Below, piece after piece: positions 1 to 8,199 of a stretch of DNA of 64,000 nucleotides. Origin of the DNA: Dasypus novemcinctus (taxonomy: Eukaryota > Chordata > Mammalia > Cingulata > Dasypodidae). The stretch is from positions 51,477,954-51,541,953 of the forward strand of contig NC_080695.1 in assembly GCF_030445035.2 (NCBI RefSeq). The letters run 5' to 3'. Within the stretch, counting starts at the first letter, position 1. Each line of letters starts with the position of its first letter. Both the position numbers and the translations under genes were made by a program. The notes beneath the pieces are model-generated. The model was given only the letters and a program-made list of their open reading frames with translations. It did not search any database and was not told the origin of the DNA.

Positions 1-29
1 ATTGGTCTTGAGATTTTGGTTATACTTGG

Positions 30-190
30 GACCCAGAAGCCAGGTCACTTGGTCCCAAATCCTAGCTCAGCCATTAGCTGCAGGACCTGTGGATACACCA
101 CTCTGTGCCCTAGTTTCCCTTATCCATGAAATGCGAACTGTAATATTACCCACATCTCAGAGCTGCTGGGGGCCGAGATGAACTAGCTGA
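30..190 (+). repeat. MIR SINE fragment
   Basis: The stretch follows the MIR core: a 'tcctagctcagccattagc' segment, then 'ctctgtgccctagtttccc', then 'catgaaatgcgaactgtaat' and an 'acccacatctcagagctgct' segment, in MIR order. It is old and diverged, and both ends are approximate. The tRNA-like MIR head is not clearly preserved. Confidence 0.75.
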
Positions 191-200
191 TTAAGAGATT

Positions 201-692
201 TCCAGTCCTAGACACAGGACCAGGTGTCACCAGGATTGTAATGTGGATGACTCATTAGACAGGAAGGGCAAAGGAGACATGGAGAGACTGTGTTTCTGAA
301 GCCACAGCCCCGGAAGAGAGCCCGACTCCAGCACACACTGCAGTGATGCAAGAATGGCAAGCGCTGGCAGGCCTCCTCTCCTGCCCCCTGGGCATGTCAG
401 GCCCACTTGGCTGAAGTCATCCAGCTCTATGTGGACCCACATAATGACTGTTTCTTCCAGCTTCTGTCCCTGCTTCTTCCACACCATAGTGCACCCCCTG
501 GTTTTGGATGCAGGTTACCTTCAGGAGCTGAAATTGGAGTTGCATCTGCTTTTGAGCCCTTTCAAACACGCACTCAGCCACCTGCTGGTCCACCCCTCTT
601 ATGATGGCATTGTTCATTCTCTCACAGGCTTTTGTGCAAGTGATCTGAGCTGCCTCTGCAAAAATGATAGCCACAGTCACACTACAGCAAAG
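201..692. other. Unassigned sequence, overlapping open frames
   Basis: No repeat family is recognised. On the minus strand an 87-residue open frame (417-680) overlaps an 86-residue frame (227-487) in another phase, and a plus-strand frame runs 354-698. The 417-680 frame contains a polar, helix-like stretch (CERMNNAIIRGVDQQVAECV). It could be a decayed retrocopy with one frameshift, but I do not recognise the protein and see no poly(A) tail or target duplication. It may equally be chance. Confidence 0.2.
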
Positions 693-698
693 ACCTAG
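693..698. repeat. Left target-site duplication ACCTAG
   Basis: Six bases identical to 1326-1331, directly abutting the TG at 699. The duplication does not extend to 7 bp on either side. Confidence 0.8.
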
Positions 699-713
699 TG
701 TGGGAGGAAGGGC

Positions 714-789
714 ACCCGGCTAGCTCAGTCGGTAGAGCATGGGACTCGTAATCCCAGGGTCATGGGTTCGAGCCCCACATTGGGCGCCA
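714..789 (+). pseudogene. tRNA-Lys-derived pseudogene with encoded CCA
   Basis: The 73-nt body (714-786) folds as a tRNA: acceptor 714-720/779-785, anticodon stem 740-744/752-756, T stem 762-766/774-778 with T loop TTCGAGC, then discriminator G786 and a templated CCA (787-789). It closely resembles mammalian tRNA-Lys(CTT), but the anticodon (747-749) reads CGT, and the 1-72, 7-66 and 49-65 pairs are broken. Eukaryotic nuclear tRNA genes do not encode CCA, so this copy derives from a mature tRNA. A-box (TAGCTCAGTCGG, 721-732) and B-box (GGTTCGAGCCC, 765-775) matches remain. It is unlikely to work as a lysine tRNA. It sits exactly where an ERV primer would lie relative to the LTR. Confidence 0.85.
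772..789 (-). other. ERV primer-binding site, Lys type
   Basis: Read on the minus strand this is TGGCGCCCAATGTGGGGC, an 18-nt Lys-type primer-binding site matching the tRNA-Lys(1,2) class apart from one substitution. It lies 2 nt beyond the CA end of the LTR, the usual position. Unusually, homology to the tRNA continues for the full molecule instead of stopping after 18 nt. Confidence 0.8.
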
Positions 790-965
790 GTTGCGTCTGG
801 GGTTTGTTTAACCCCGACTCTGACGGGAGGGTCTGGAGGGGTCAGGCTAGACCGCAGCGGCATCTGAGGCTGCGGCAGACAGCCTCAGAGGGGCTCTCAG
901 GTGTGGAGGACACACGGCAAGGGGAGGAAGAAAGCTGCGGAGACCAGGTCTGTGCGCAAGTCTGG

Positions 966-971
966 TTTATT
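966..971 (-). terminator. LTR polyadenylation signal
   Basis: AATAAA on the minus strand, about 18 bp downstream of the TATA box in LTR sense. The equivalent in the second LTR is 37104-37109. Confidence 0.55.
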
Positions 972-988
972 GCGGAAGGGGATATGGC

Positions 989-994
989 TTTATA
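989..994 (-). promoter_or_regulatory. LTR TATA box
   Basis: TATAAA on the minus strand, conserved in position with 37126-37133 (TATATAAA) in the related LTR, just upstream of the poly(A) signal at 966-971. Confidence 0.55.
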
Positions 995-1325
995 GGGTTA
1001 GGGACTGCGTGGAGAGATTTGATAGGTGCGGGCGGTTACTGCTTCCTGATAGGTGATTGTAAGCAGTTGCTAGGCAGAGGGCAGGGGGAGAGGTTAGGAA
1101 TGGGGGAGGGGAAAGGGGAAGTGAGAGCCAACCAGATGTTAGGCTAGGCGGGAGATAGTGGGAGGTGACCGTTATTGATGTATCTTGCCCGGGTAGGCTG
1201 AGGGCGCTTCGCCCGTACCAGGCTGAGGGCGTGGTCGCCCATTCCAGCCACCCTGAACTGTGGCTTCAGGCTGTGCACACGCCTGTTGCCAGGTCAGCTT
1301 AGCAATGGTGGCTCGCACTCCCACA

Positions 1326-1331
1326 ACCTAG
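1326..1331. repeat. Right target-site duplication ACCTAG
   Basis: Six bases identical to 693-698, directly following the terminal CA at 1324-1325. Confidence 0.8.
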
Positions 1332-2565
1332 ATATCTTTAGCATCAGGGAAAAATATGTGTGTATACACGTACATGTATGTACCTATATACATACATATA
1401 TATACCATTTCCACAGTGATGGAAATAGTTTAAAAATACAATGGCACAAGCAAATAACTCTCTCAATATTGAGATAATAACTATCATTCAGAAAATCTGT
1501 GCGAACTAAGCAGAAATTTACAAAATCCAATCCCTCTCTCCTCTTCCACAATGGGGCCACCAAAAGAAAAAAAGGCTCTGGAAAGTGAATTTACATGTAC
1601 TTAAAGAACGTAAGAATGAAGCATAGACTTCAGAATTTGGAGTCTAAGTAGCTGAGATTCAGCATGGAGAGGAGAAGCAAGGAATCCAGATAAAGAAAGC
1701 AAGTAAAAGTGTTTGTAATTGGCCTTTCCCCAGGCCCTTTCAATTATTTTGACCTAAGACATGGGAGGACAAAGACTTTGAGGAACGAGGGCAGTAAAGG
1801 ATGCTGACAGGCTGAACAGATAGCCCCTGAGGAAGCAGGGACACTGTTCTCTTGAGGCTGCACCTTCATAGCAGGATTTCAGTACCTTCTGAACAGAGGT
1901 ACTGAGAGACTAAGGATGTTGTCTCCCAGCCTCCCAGGATGGCACTTACCTGGGAAGCCAGGGTAAAAAAGGCCCTTTGCTGCAATTCCTTCCAGAGCAG
2001 CAGGTGGGTGTTCCTGTGTGTGGCAGGAATTCCCCTGCCTTACATCGTGGTTGATTGCCTCCAGGCTGTTTCCACTACTGGGCTGCAAGCTTTTCAGACC
2101 AGAAATTTGACATAAGACTCTATTAAACAAAAGTTCTTCCTATAGCACCTCGCACTGAGGAAGCATTTGGTAAATATTTGCTGAGTTGAACTCAAGCATG
2201 TGCCTTAAGTGGGATAGTACTGGAACAGGCCATTTTGGGTGGGGGCACAGGCTATTTCTCTAGTGTTGCCATGTAAGTTGGGCTGAGCCTGGAAGAAAGT
2301 AAGTCACGGACAGGAATTTTAGGGACTCAAAACTAAAACATAATACTTTAACTTCTTTCAGCTACTCTACTTTGGATGATATTGTATATCACTGGCAAAA
2401 CTGATGGAGACAAGAATGAAAATGTTAAATGATTTAAATTTTTAAAAACTAAGGGTTCTCTGAGGATTCCAGCCTCAGGATTTACTGTCAGTTGTTTTCC
2501 AGTGGAACAAACTTGGCCTGGGTGTCCCACTTCTTTGTAGCAGCATCCCCTCTCCCCTACCCCTT
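1332..2565. other. Mostly single-copy sequence, no gene seen
   Basis: An alternating TG/CA/TA-rich microsatellite-like tract covers about 1354-1410. A diverged MIR- or L2-like tail ('gtaaatatttgctgagttga') is possible near 2150-2195. No coding signal is apparent. Confidence 0.4.
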
Positions 2566-2580
2566 TATGGCTTGTATTTC

Positions 2581-2989
2581 CTTATTTATTTATTTGATTG
2601 TTTGTTTGTTTATATATCCCCACCCAACCCCCATTGTTTACACTCACTGTTCTGTGCTCTGTGTCCATTCACTGTGTGTTCTTCTGTATCCGCTTTTCTT
2701 CTCTTTAGGTAGCTCAGGAAACTGATCCAGGGACCTTCTGGACTGGGAGAGAGGTGCTCAATCACATGCACCACCTCAGCTCCCTGGTTTGTTTCATCTC
2801 TTATTGTTGCTCCTCTATATCTCCTTTTGTTGCACCATCTTGTTGCGTGACCTCTCCGCATGGGCCAGCACGCCTGCATGAGCCAGCACTCTGTGTGGGC
2901 CAGCTCATGGTGTGGGCCAATTTTCCATCACCAGGAAGCCCCAATATATTAGATAAGAGCCCAATCACTTGAGCCACATTGGCTTCCTG
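2581..2989 (-). mobile_element. Dimeric tRNA-derived SINE (DAS-III-like)
   Basis: The element is flanked by 15-bp duplications with one mismatch (2566-2580 and 2990-3004, tatggcttgtatttc/tatggctcgtatttc). On the minus strand it begins with a tRNA-like unit (box A-like 'tggctcaagtgattg'), then a 'gctggcccac' repeat-rich linker, then a second tRNA-like unit (A-like 'gtggtgcatgtgattgagc', B-like 'ggtccctggatc'), and ends in an AAAT/AAAC-rich tail. A related copy lies at 63568-64000. The DAS-III assignment is from memory of armadillo SINEs. Confidence 0.75.
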
Positions 2990-3004
2990 TATGGCTCGTA
3001 TTTC

Positions 3005-3400
3005 ATAACTTCTCCTAGGAGAACTTTCAGACCCTGGAAACTCCTGGGGAATAAGCAGGAAGATAAATGGACAAACTCCAAAATCCTTCTGGAGAGAAAG
3101 CCACTACTCAGCCTTGCTACCTTCTTCATTCTATAAAGAACTTATCTCCTGGATTAGGAAACTGTTTTCCACTATCATATTTTCAACCATTTCTTTTCCC
3201 AATTTCCATCATTTACTCCTGCAGTGAGTGCTTAAAAACAACTATGCGAGGCATCAGACCTGAACCAGAAGGGTTCCCAGACTTACAGAAGAAAACAGAG
3301 CAATATCTTAAGAGACATTAGTGGTTACTGTGGAGTAAAACAAACAAAAACTACCTTGTGGCCTTGAATATATTTCTAAGCAAATAGAAGGTAGATGAGA
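3005..3400. other. No feature recognised
   Basis: An 84-codon plus-strand open frame (3067-3321) has no recognisable motif. No repeat family is recognised. Confidence 0.3.
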
Positions 3401-3404
3401 CCTA

Positions 3405-3615
3405 ACTGTTATCAAATGCTAATAATGTGCCAGGCAGTGTGACTGTCCTAAGCCCTTGACTTAAAAAAAGCTATAAAGTTGATGTAATAATTATCATTTT
3501 ATAGATGAGAAAACTGAGGTTCAGAGAGGATTATTGATGTGTCGAAGGACACACAGCTAATAAGTGACAGAGCCACATTTTGCCTATAAAATTCATCAGC
3601 TTTGCACTACCCAGT
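3405..3615 (-). repeat. MIR SINE fragment
   Basis: Contains the reverse complement of the MIR core: 'ttatagatgagaaaactgag', 'ggacacacagctaataagtg', 'cagagcca'. The 3' part ('aatgtgccaggcagtgtgac') precedes it, as expected for minus orientation. Confidence 0.85.
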
Positions 3616-3764
3616 TGTTTCTACTTGAAAGGGTAGAACTTGATCTATACTTTAAAAGACAGGTGACATTTAGGGAAGTGAACAGAAGGAAGAGTTATAC
3701 ACTATGGGGATAATATAGTGAACAAAGTTTCAGAGTATCCCAGGAGCAAGATGTAGCATGTTGC

Positions 3765-3965
3765 CGAAGAGAGAGTATAGGTTTTAAAATCTAGCTCTCT
3801 ACTTATGGCCTGGGTGACATTGCAAAATTTGTGTAATTCCTCCCAATTTCAGGTTTTTCTATATAAAAAGACAGAAGCCACTTTATTGGGTTATTGGGAG
3901 GATTTGAGGATGTAATTCTTATAAAGTGCCCAACAGAGAGCCTGACACATCACAGTAACTCTTTC
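3765..3965 (+). repeat. MIR SINE fragment
   Basis: Plus-strand MIR order: 'ctagctctctacttatggcc', 'tgggtgacattgc', 'ttgggaggatttgagga', 'aagtgcccaacagagagcct'. It lies about 150 bp from the oppositely oriented MIR at 3405-3615. Confidence 0.75.
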
Positions 3966-5026
3966 TTTCCTGGCACACTGGCCACAGGGCAGGAAAGACA
4001 GGAAAAGGCAACTGGAGAGTCTTGAATGACACTCTAAGGATTTTGGAATTTACCCCACAGACTTCTAAACAGAGGTTGGGTGGCTATAGATAGAATGGCC
4101 AAGATGCATATAAAGAAACTGTCAGAAGAGCAGGGGTGGAAAATGTGGGTGCTGAGTAAGACACAAGTAAAGGTAGGAGGATGGATGAAGCAGCAGCAGT
4201 GGACTGATCATATGAAATCCCAGAGGTGAAGGAGAAAGGGCATTGGGGACAGGAACTATACTTAGAGATTAAGAGATTCTGCTTCTGTTAATGGAGAAAG
4301 AGACTGGAAGTCAGTGGAAGAAGGAAAGAGGAAGGACACAAGTTGTTAAATCCTCCAACTCATGCCACCTATGTGAGCATTCACTGTGTCAAACACATAC
4401 AGTGTCATCGTTGAGCTACTTTTCCTTTTCATATTCAGAGAAGGTCCTGACTGCCATGTGTTTGCTTAACTCCACTCTCTCCAACCAAACTACCCTGACC
4501 TGGGCTCAGATCCCTAAAAATTTGATCCCCTGCTACATGTTTGAGATATTTGATAAGAAATGGGAATCATAACATGAAGCAACACCTCAATCTCTACTCT
4601 AGGTCAGCATGGGAAATATTTAAATAAACCAAACTAAGAAGGCCTTTATGCTTTGCCAAACACCAAGCTTTCCTCAAGTTGCAAGCTCCTCTTTATACTT
4701 CTAGATCCAAACTACAAATTCTTAAAGATGAGATTCTTGCCCAACGTTCTTCAGATGTTTGCTCACAAGGGAATGAGATGAAAGATCCTTTGCTTGAAAA
4801 TGCCTCCAAATCGGGATCAATTTGGTCATAAATAGGCTGAGTGTGGCTTCACTCAGATCTATTCTTGCAAGAGACCTGGAGGCACAGATGCCATTCTTCA
4901 GGCAGACAGCGTTCAGAGTCTGGTGAAAACCTTGGTTTCCTTTATTCCTTTACTTTTTTTCAAATTTCTTCAGTGCTCAGTAAAGAAGCAGTCAGTATTA
5001 CTTTGTGGTTTTCTCCTGACTGGGTT
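3966..5026. other. No gene or clear repeat
   Basis: A plus-strand open frame of 93 codons (4291-4572) begins inside purine-rich sequence and shows no motif. Nothing else can be supported. Confidence 0.3.
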
Positions 5027-5042
5027 AAAGGCCACAGGTGTG

Positions 5043-5419
5043 GGGAAAGGGACTTTGGCCCAGTGGTTAGGGCGTCCGTCTACCATATGGGAGGCCCGCG
5101 GTTCAAGCCCCGGGCCTCCTTGATCCGTGTGGAGCTGGCCCATGTGCAGTGCTGATGCGCGCAAAGAGTGCTGTGCCACACAGGGGTGTCCCCCGTGTAG
5201 GGGAGCCCCACACGCAAGGAGTGCACCCATAAGGAGAGCCGCCCAGCGCAAAAGAGGGAGCAGCCTGCCGAGGAATGGCGCCGCCCACACTTCCCGTGCC
5301 GCTGACGACAACAGAAGCGGACAAAGAAACAAGACGCAGCAAAAAGACACAGAAAACAGACAACCAGGGGAGGGGAGGGGAATTAAATAAATAAAAATAA
5401 ATCTTTAAAAAAAAAAAAA
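5043..5419 (+). mobile_element. DAS-I SINE, full length
   Basis: A tRNA-like head ('ggcccagtggttagggcgtc', B-box 'ggttcaagcccc') is followed by the family body with 'gctgatgcgcgcaa' and 'gccgctgacgacaacag', then 'aataaataaaaataaat' and a poly(A) run. A perfect 16-bp target duplication (aaaggccacaggtgtg) lies at 5027-5042 and 5420-5435, so both ends are exact. The perfect duplication and good head indicate a fairly young insertion. Long open frames over it on both strands are by-products of its GC content. Confidence 0.95.
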
Positions 5420-5435
5420 AAAGGCCACAGGTGTG

Positions 5436-7060
5436 AAAAACAAAATACAACTCATTAAATGACTGAGTTTGAAATAAAAGGGACAAGCATGAAAACTTTG
5501 GGTAAGTATGTACAATGAAGCTAGTCTGACCAATTTCCCAGAAGAGTAAAGGGCCATAAAATAAAGATACATATACAAAATTAATTACAGAAAGAAATTA
5601 ATGCCAATCATGAAAATGTAATTACACTGTGGTTAACTTCACATTTCATACAAGGGCATCTAAATTAGTAATCCATAAAACAGGAACATCTTTCGCTTCC
5701 TCTTCTTCACTGTCTTTTTAGGTAAAATCTTCAGGACTTTGGGCTGACCACCCACAGATACAGGTCAAGAGGTCAATCTGGATTTCATCCCTCTCCTGCC
5801 CAAAGTCTCTTAGAGCACAGCTGACCTGCCCCACTGACCTTAGCTCTTGGCCTGGAACTGTCCCCTACTCTTCTATTTTACCCAAGCCTAGCAGCTGGGT
5901 TCTTGTTCTACAGCTGTGGGAAGATGTCCTGGGACTGACTGGTCATTGTTGCAGTAATTTCAAGGCCAAATCAGTGGTTCTAACACATTCTGGGGTCAGT
6001 TGACCTGGTCCAATTTTAATTTTAAAAAATCCATCTTCTACCAGGAGTCCACACATATTAACAATTGAAGTTGCGTAGCCTTACTTCTTTTCTAGAATTA
6101 CAGCCCCCCCTGCTTCCTCCCAGGTGCTCCTTTATAAGCTGCTGCACAGTGCTGAGAGGGGCAGCTACACTGGCTTCACCAGTTCTGCCACCTACTGGAA
6201 ACAAAGGGCTGTCAGGTGAACTCTGTGTAGCAGTATGTGCATCCCGCCTTCTGAATGTAGCCTATGTGACACTACCCCAAAGATCCTGTACATTTACATA
6301 TTTATTTATCAGCTTCACCCCATGTGCCATGATCTCTGATAACACAGTATATTGTAGATAGAGCATACTTCTTCCTGAGAATGCATTTTGCCCTAGAATT
6401 TACATTGGAAAACCAACTCCTCTTCTTCAGTTTTAATTAGTATCACCAGAACTTCCCATTCATCTGTAGATACCACCTAATAATAAGACTAATTCAAGTG
6501 GTTACTGAATATAAACATATACACATATAAACAAAAAACATTATTTAATTAGGAAGAAGGCTAACTTTTTCATTCAAGGTATTAAACAAGGAAAACAGAA
6601 GGAATTATTTCTATGAGACAGTGGGCAGAAAGGACTGGGAAAAGTGGGATATAAATTGCCATTGAAGCCAAGAAAGTGGAAGGTGACCCAGGCCTCTTTT
6701 TTCAGAAGGCATGGAAGTCACGTTGGATCACATATAGAGAGAAACTGGGGTTTAAAGATTTTGGAACAAGGGAGGGACACAGTGGAATACAGGAATTTGA
6801 AAGCAACAGTGTTCAGGGTGAACAGGAAGAGGATCTCTCAAAGGAAAGGTCTTAGGCTACTGCCTAAGTACCATGAGGAGAGCAGAATAAGGACTGGAAA
6901 TTCATCAGGTGAAGGAGGATTGTAGAAGGATGGTTAGAGCAATTTGCTGACAATGAGGGAAACTAAATAAAATTAAGAAAATTTCAATTTGTATATTCTG
7001 AGAAAAAAGGATTAATTCCAACCACTGAACAAATGGGAATATTTTTATACTTAATGTCCT
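5436..7060. other. AT-rich unassigned sequence
   Basis: No recognisable gene or repeat. Open frames at 6065-6361 and 6644-6925 lack motifs and show no splice or promoter context. Confidence 0.3.
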
Positions 7061-7074
7061 CTGGGACATTATAT

Positions 7075-7265
7075 GACATCTCACTCTATATTTAGAAGAG
7101 CAAAATATTGAAAACTGCCCAAATGTCCACCACAGACTAAATTCAAAAGAATATTATGGAGTCACTAAAAATGATGTAAATATGCATAGGATATAGATTG
7201 GGGAAGGAAACTAGGCTATAAAATAGTATAAAATATGAAATATAAAGTATTTCCATAAAAACACT
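7075..7265 (+). repeat. Probable old L1/HAL1 3' fragment
   Basis: The order 'actgcccaaatgtccacca', 'aatattatggagtcactaaa' and 'gatgtaaatatgcatagg' resembles the end of L1-lineage ORF2/3' UTR in plus orientation. It is highly diverged. Confidence 0.45.
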
Positions 7266-7659
7266 TATTAAAATCCTTTATCTATTCTTAAAAACTCTTT
7301 CACATACATACAGAAAACATTTCCTAACATCTGGTAATATAATTTCCAGTGACATACTTGCAATTACTTTTCCCTATCATCATGTATGGATACTTAGAAA
7401 CCTGTAATATGTGTACAAGGTACAAAATGCTTAAGTACTAAGCAGTATATTGTATAATATCTTTCTTCCTCCCTTCATGATTCCCTAGCCACCAAATCCT
7501 CCTCCCATGGTTTCATGTATCCTTTCAGTTACACACATGTGGTGCATTTTCTATTTGCACAAATGATAATATACTCTATATACCACTCTGCTCCCTTTCT
7601 ATATTCCTTGAACAATATACCTTAGAGATCTTCACATATTACATAGAATACTCCTTATT
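7266..7659. other. AT-rich sequence, nothing assigned
   Basis: No coding or repeat signature that I can support. The stretch is AT-rich and runs up to the poly(T) of the next L1 fragment. Confidence 0.3.
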
Positions 7660-8195
7660 TTATTTTTCCTTATTTTTTTTAATGTTACATTAAAAAAATA
7701 TGAGAGCCTCATATACCCCCGCCCCCTTCAGCCCACTCCTCCCACATCAAAAACCTCTTTCCTCATTGTGTCACATTCATTGCATTTGATGAATACATTT
7801 TGGAGCACATGGATAATGGTTTACATCGTAGTTCACACTTTCTCCCAGTCCACATGTTGGACCATGGCAGGACATACAATGTCCAGCATCTGTCCCTGCA
7901 GTACCACCCAGGACAACTCCAAGTCCTGAAAATGCCCCATATCATGTCTCTTCTTCCCTCTCCCTACCCTCAGCAGCTACCGTGGCCAGTTTCTCCACAT
8001 CAGTGCTACAATTTCTTCCATTACTAATCACAATAGTTCCATAGTACAATATCAGTAAGTCCACCCCAGTCCATACTCTATTCCTCCAGCCTGTGGACCC
8101 TGGGATGGTTATGTCCACTCCCCCTCTATATCAAGAGGGGGCTTAGATTCCACATGGATGATGGATGCAATTCTCCTGCTTGCTGTTGTAGAAAC
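7660..8195 (-). mobile_element. L1 3' end, 5'-truncated, antisense
   Basis: Begins with a T-rich tract and 'aatgttacattaaaaaaata', the reverse complement of the 'taatgtaacatt' L1 terminus seen repeatedly here. It continues with 'ggacatacaatgtccagcat' and 'agtaccacccaggacaactc'. Its reverse complement matches the plus-strand L1 end at about 9000-9535, so the two lie head to head. Confidence 0.8.
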
Positions 8196-8199
8196 TCCT

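Larger units (their letters stand above)
699..1325 (-). mobile_element. tRNA-Lys/ERV-LTR chimeric insertion with 6-bp TSD
   Basis: ACCTAG lies at 693-698 and again at 1326-1331. The 627 bp between them begin TGTGGGAG (699-706) and end CTCCCACA (1318-1325), a perfect 8-bp terminal inverted repeat with TG...CA ends. Inside, left to right, are a 15-bp arm (699-713), a complete tRNA-Lys-like sequence with CCA (714-789), a GT spacer (790-791), and an LTR in antisense (792-1325). TG/CA ends with a 6-bp duplication are typical of class II (beta-like) ERV integration. In the viral sense the order is LTR, AC, primer-binding site extended over the whole tRNA, and a 15-bp tail. No gag, pol, env or second LTR is present. 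I infer integration of a reverse-transcription product that retained its primer sequence. Confidence 0.8.
792..1325 (-). mobile_element. ERV2-type LTR (antisense)
   Basis: On the minus strand the LTR runs TGTGGGAG to GACGCA, 534 bp. A TATAAA (989-994) is followed about 20 bp later by AATAAA (966-971), the compact TATA/poly(A)-signal layout of class II ERV LTRs. A GC-rich U5 follows. A second LTR of the same family lies at about 36958-37554, also antisense, sharing the TATA/poly(A) block and a U3 segment around 'ttctagccaccct'. The family name is not known to me. Confidence 0.75.

Noticed and set aside
714..789. Functional tRNA gene
   Set aside because: CCA is templated, the anticodon is altered relative to its body, three stem pairs are broken, and the copy is embedded in an LTR insertion with target duplications.
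1354..1410. Z-DNA-forming or regulatory alternating purine/pyrimidine tract
   Set aside because: It is short and irregular, with no nearby gene, so treated as a degenerate microsatellite.
5043..5115. tRNA gene in the DAS-I head
   Set aside because: It is the tRNA-like head of a SINE with flanking target duplications and A-tail. The same head recurs at 28.6, 35.2 and 51.3 kb.
4970..5486. Open frames of about 125 codons on the minus strand
   Set aside because: They track the GC-rich DAS-I body. Similar frames appear over each other DAS-I copy.
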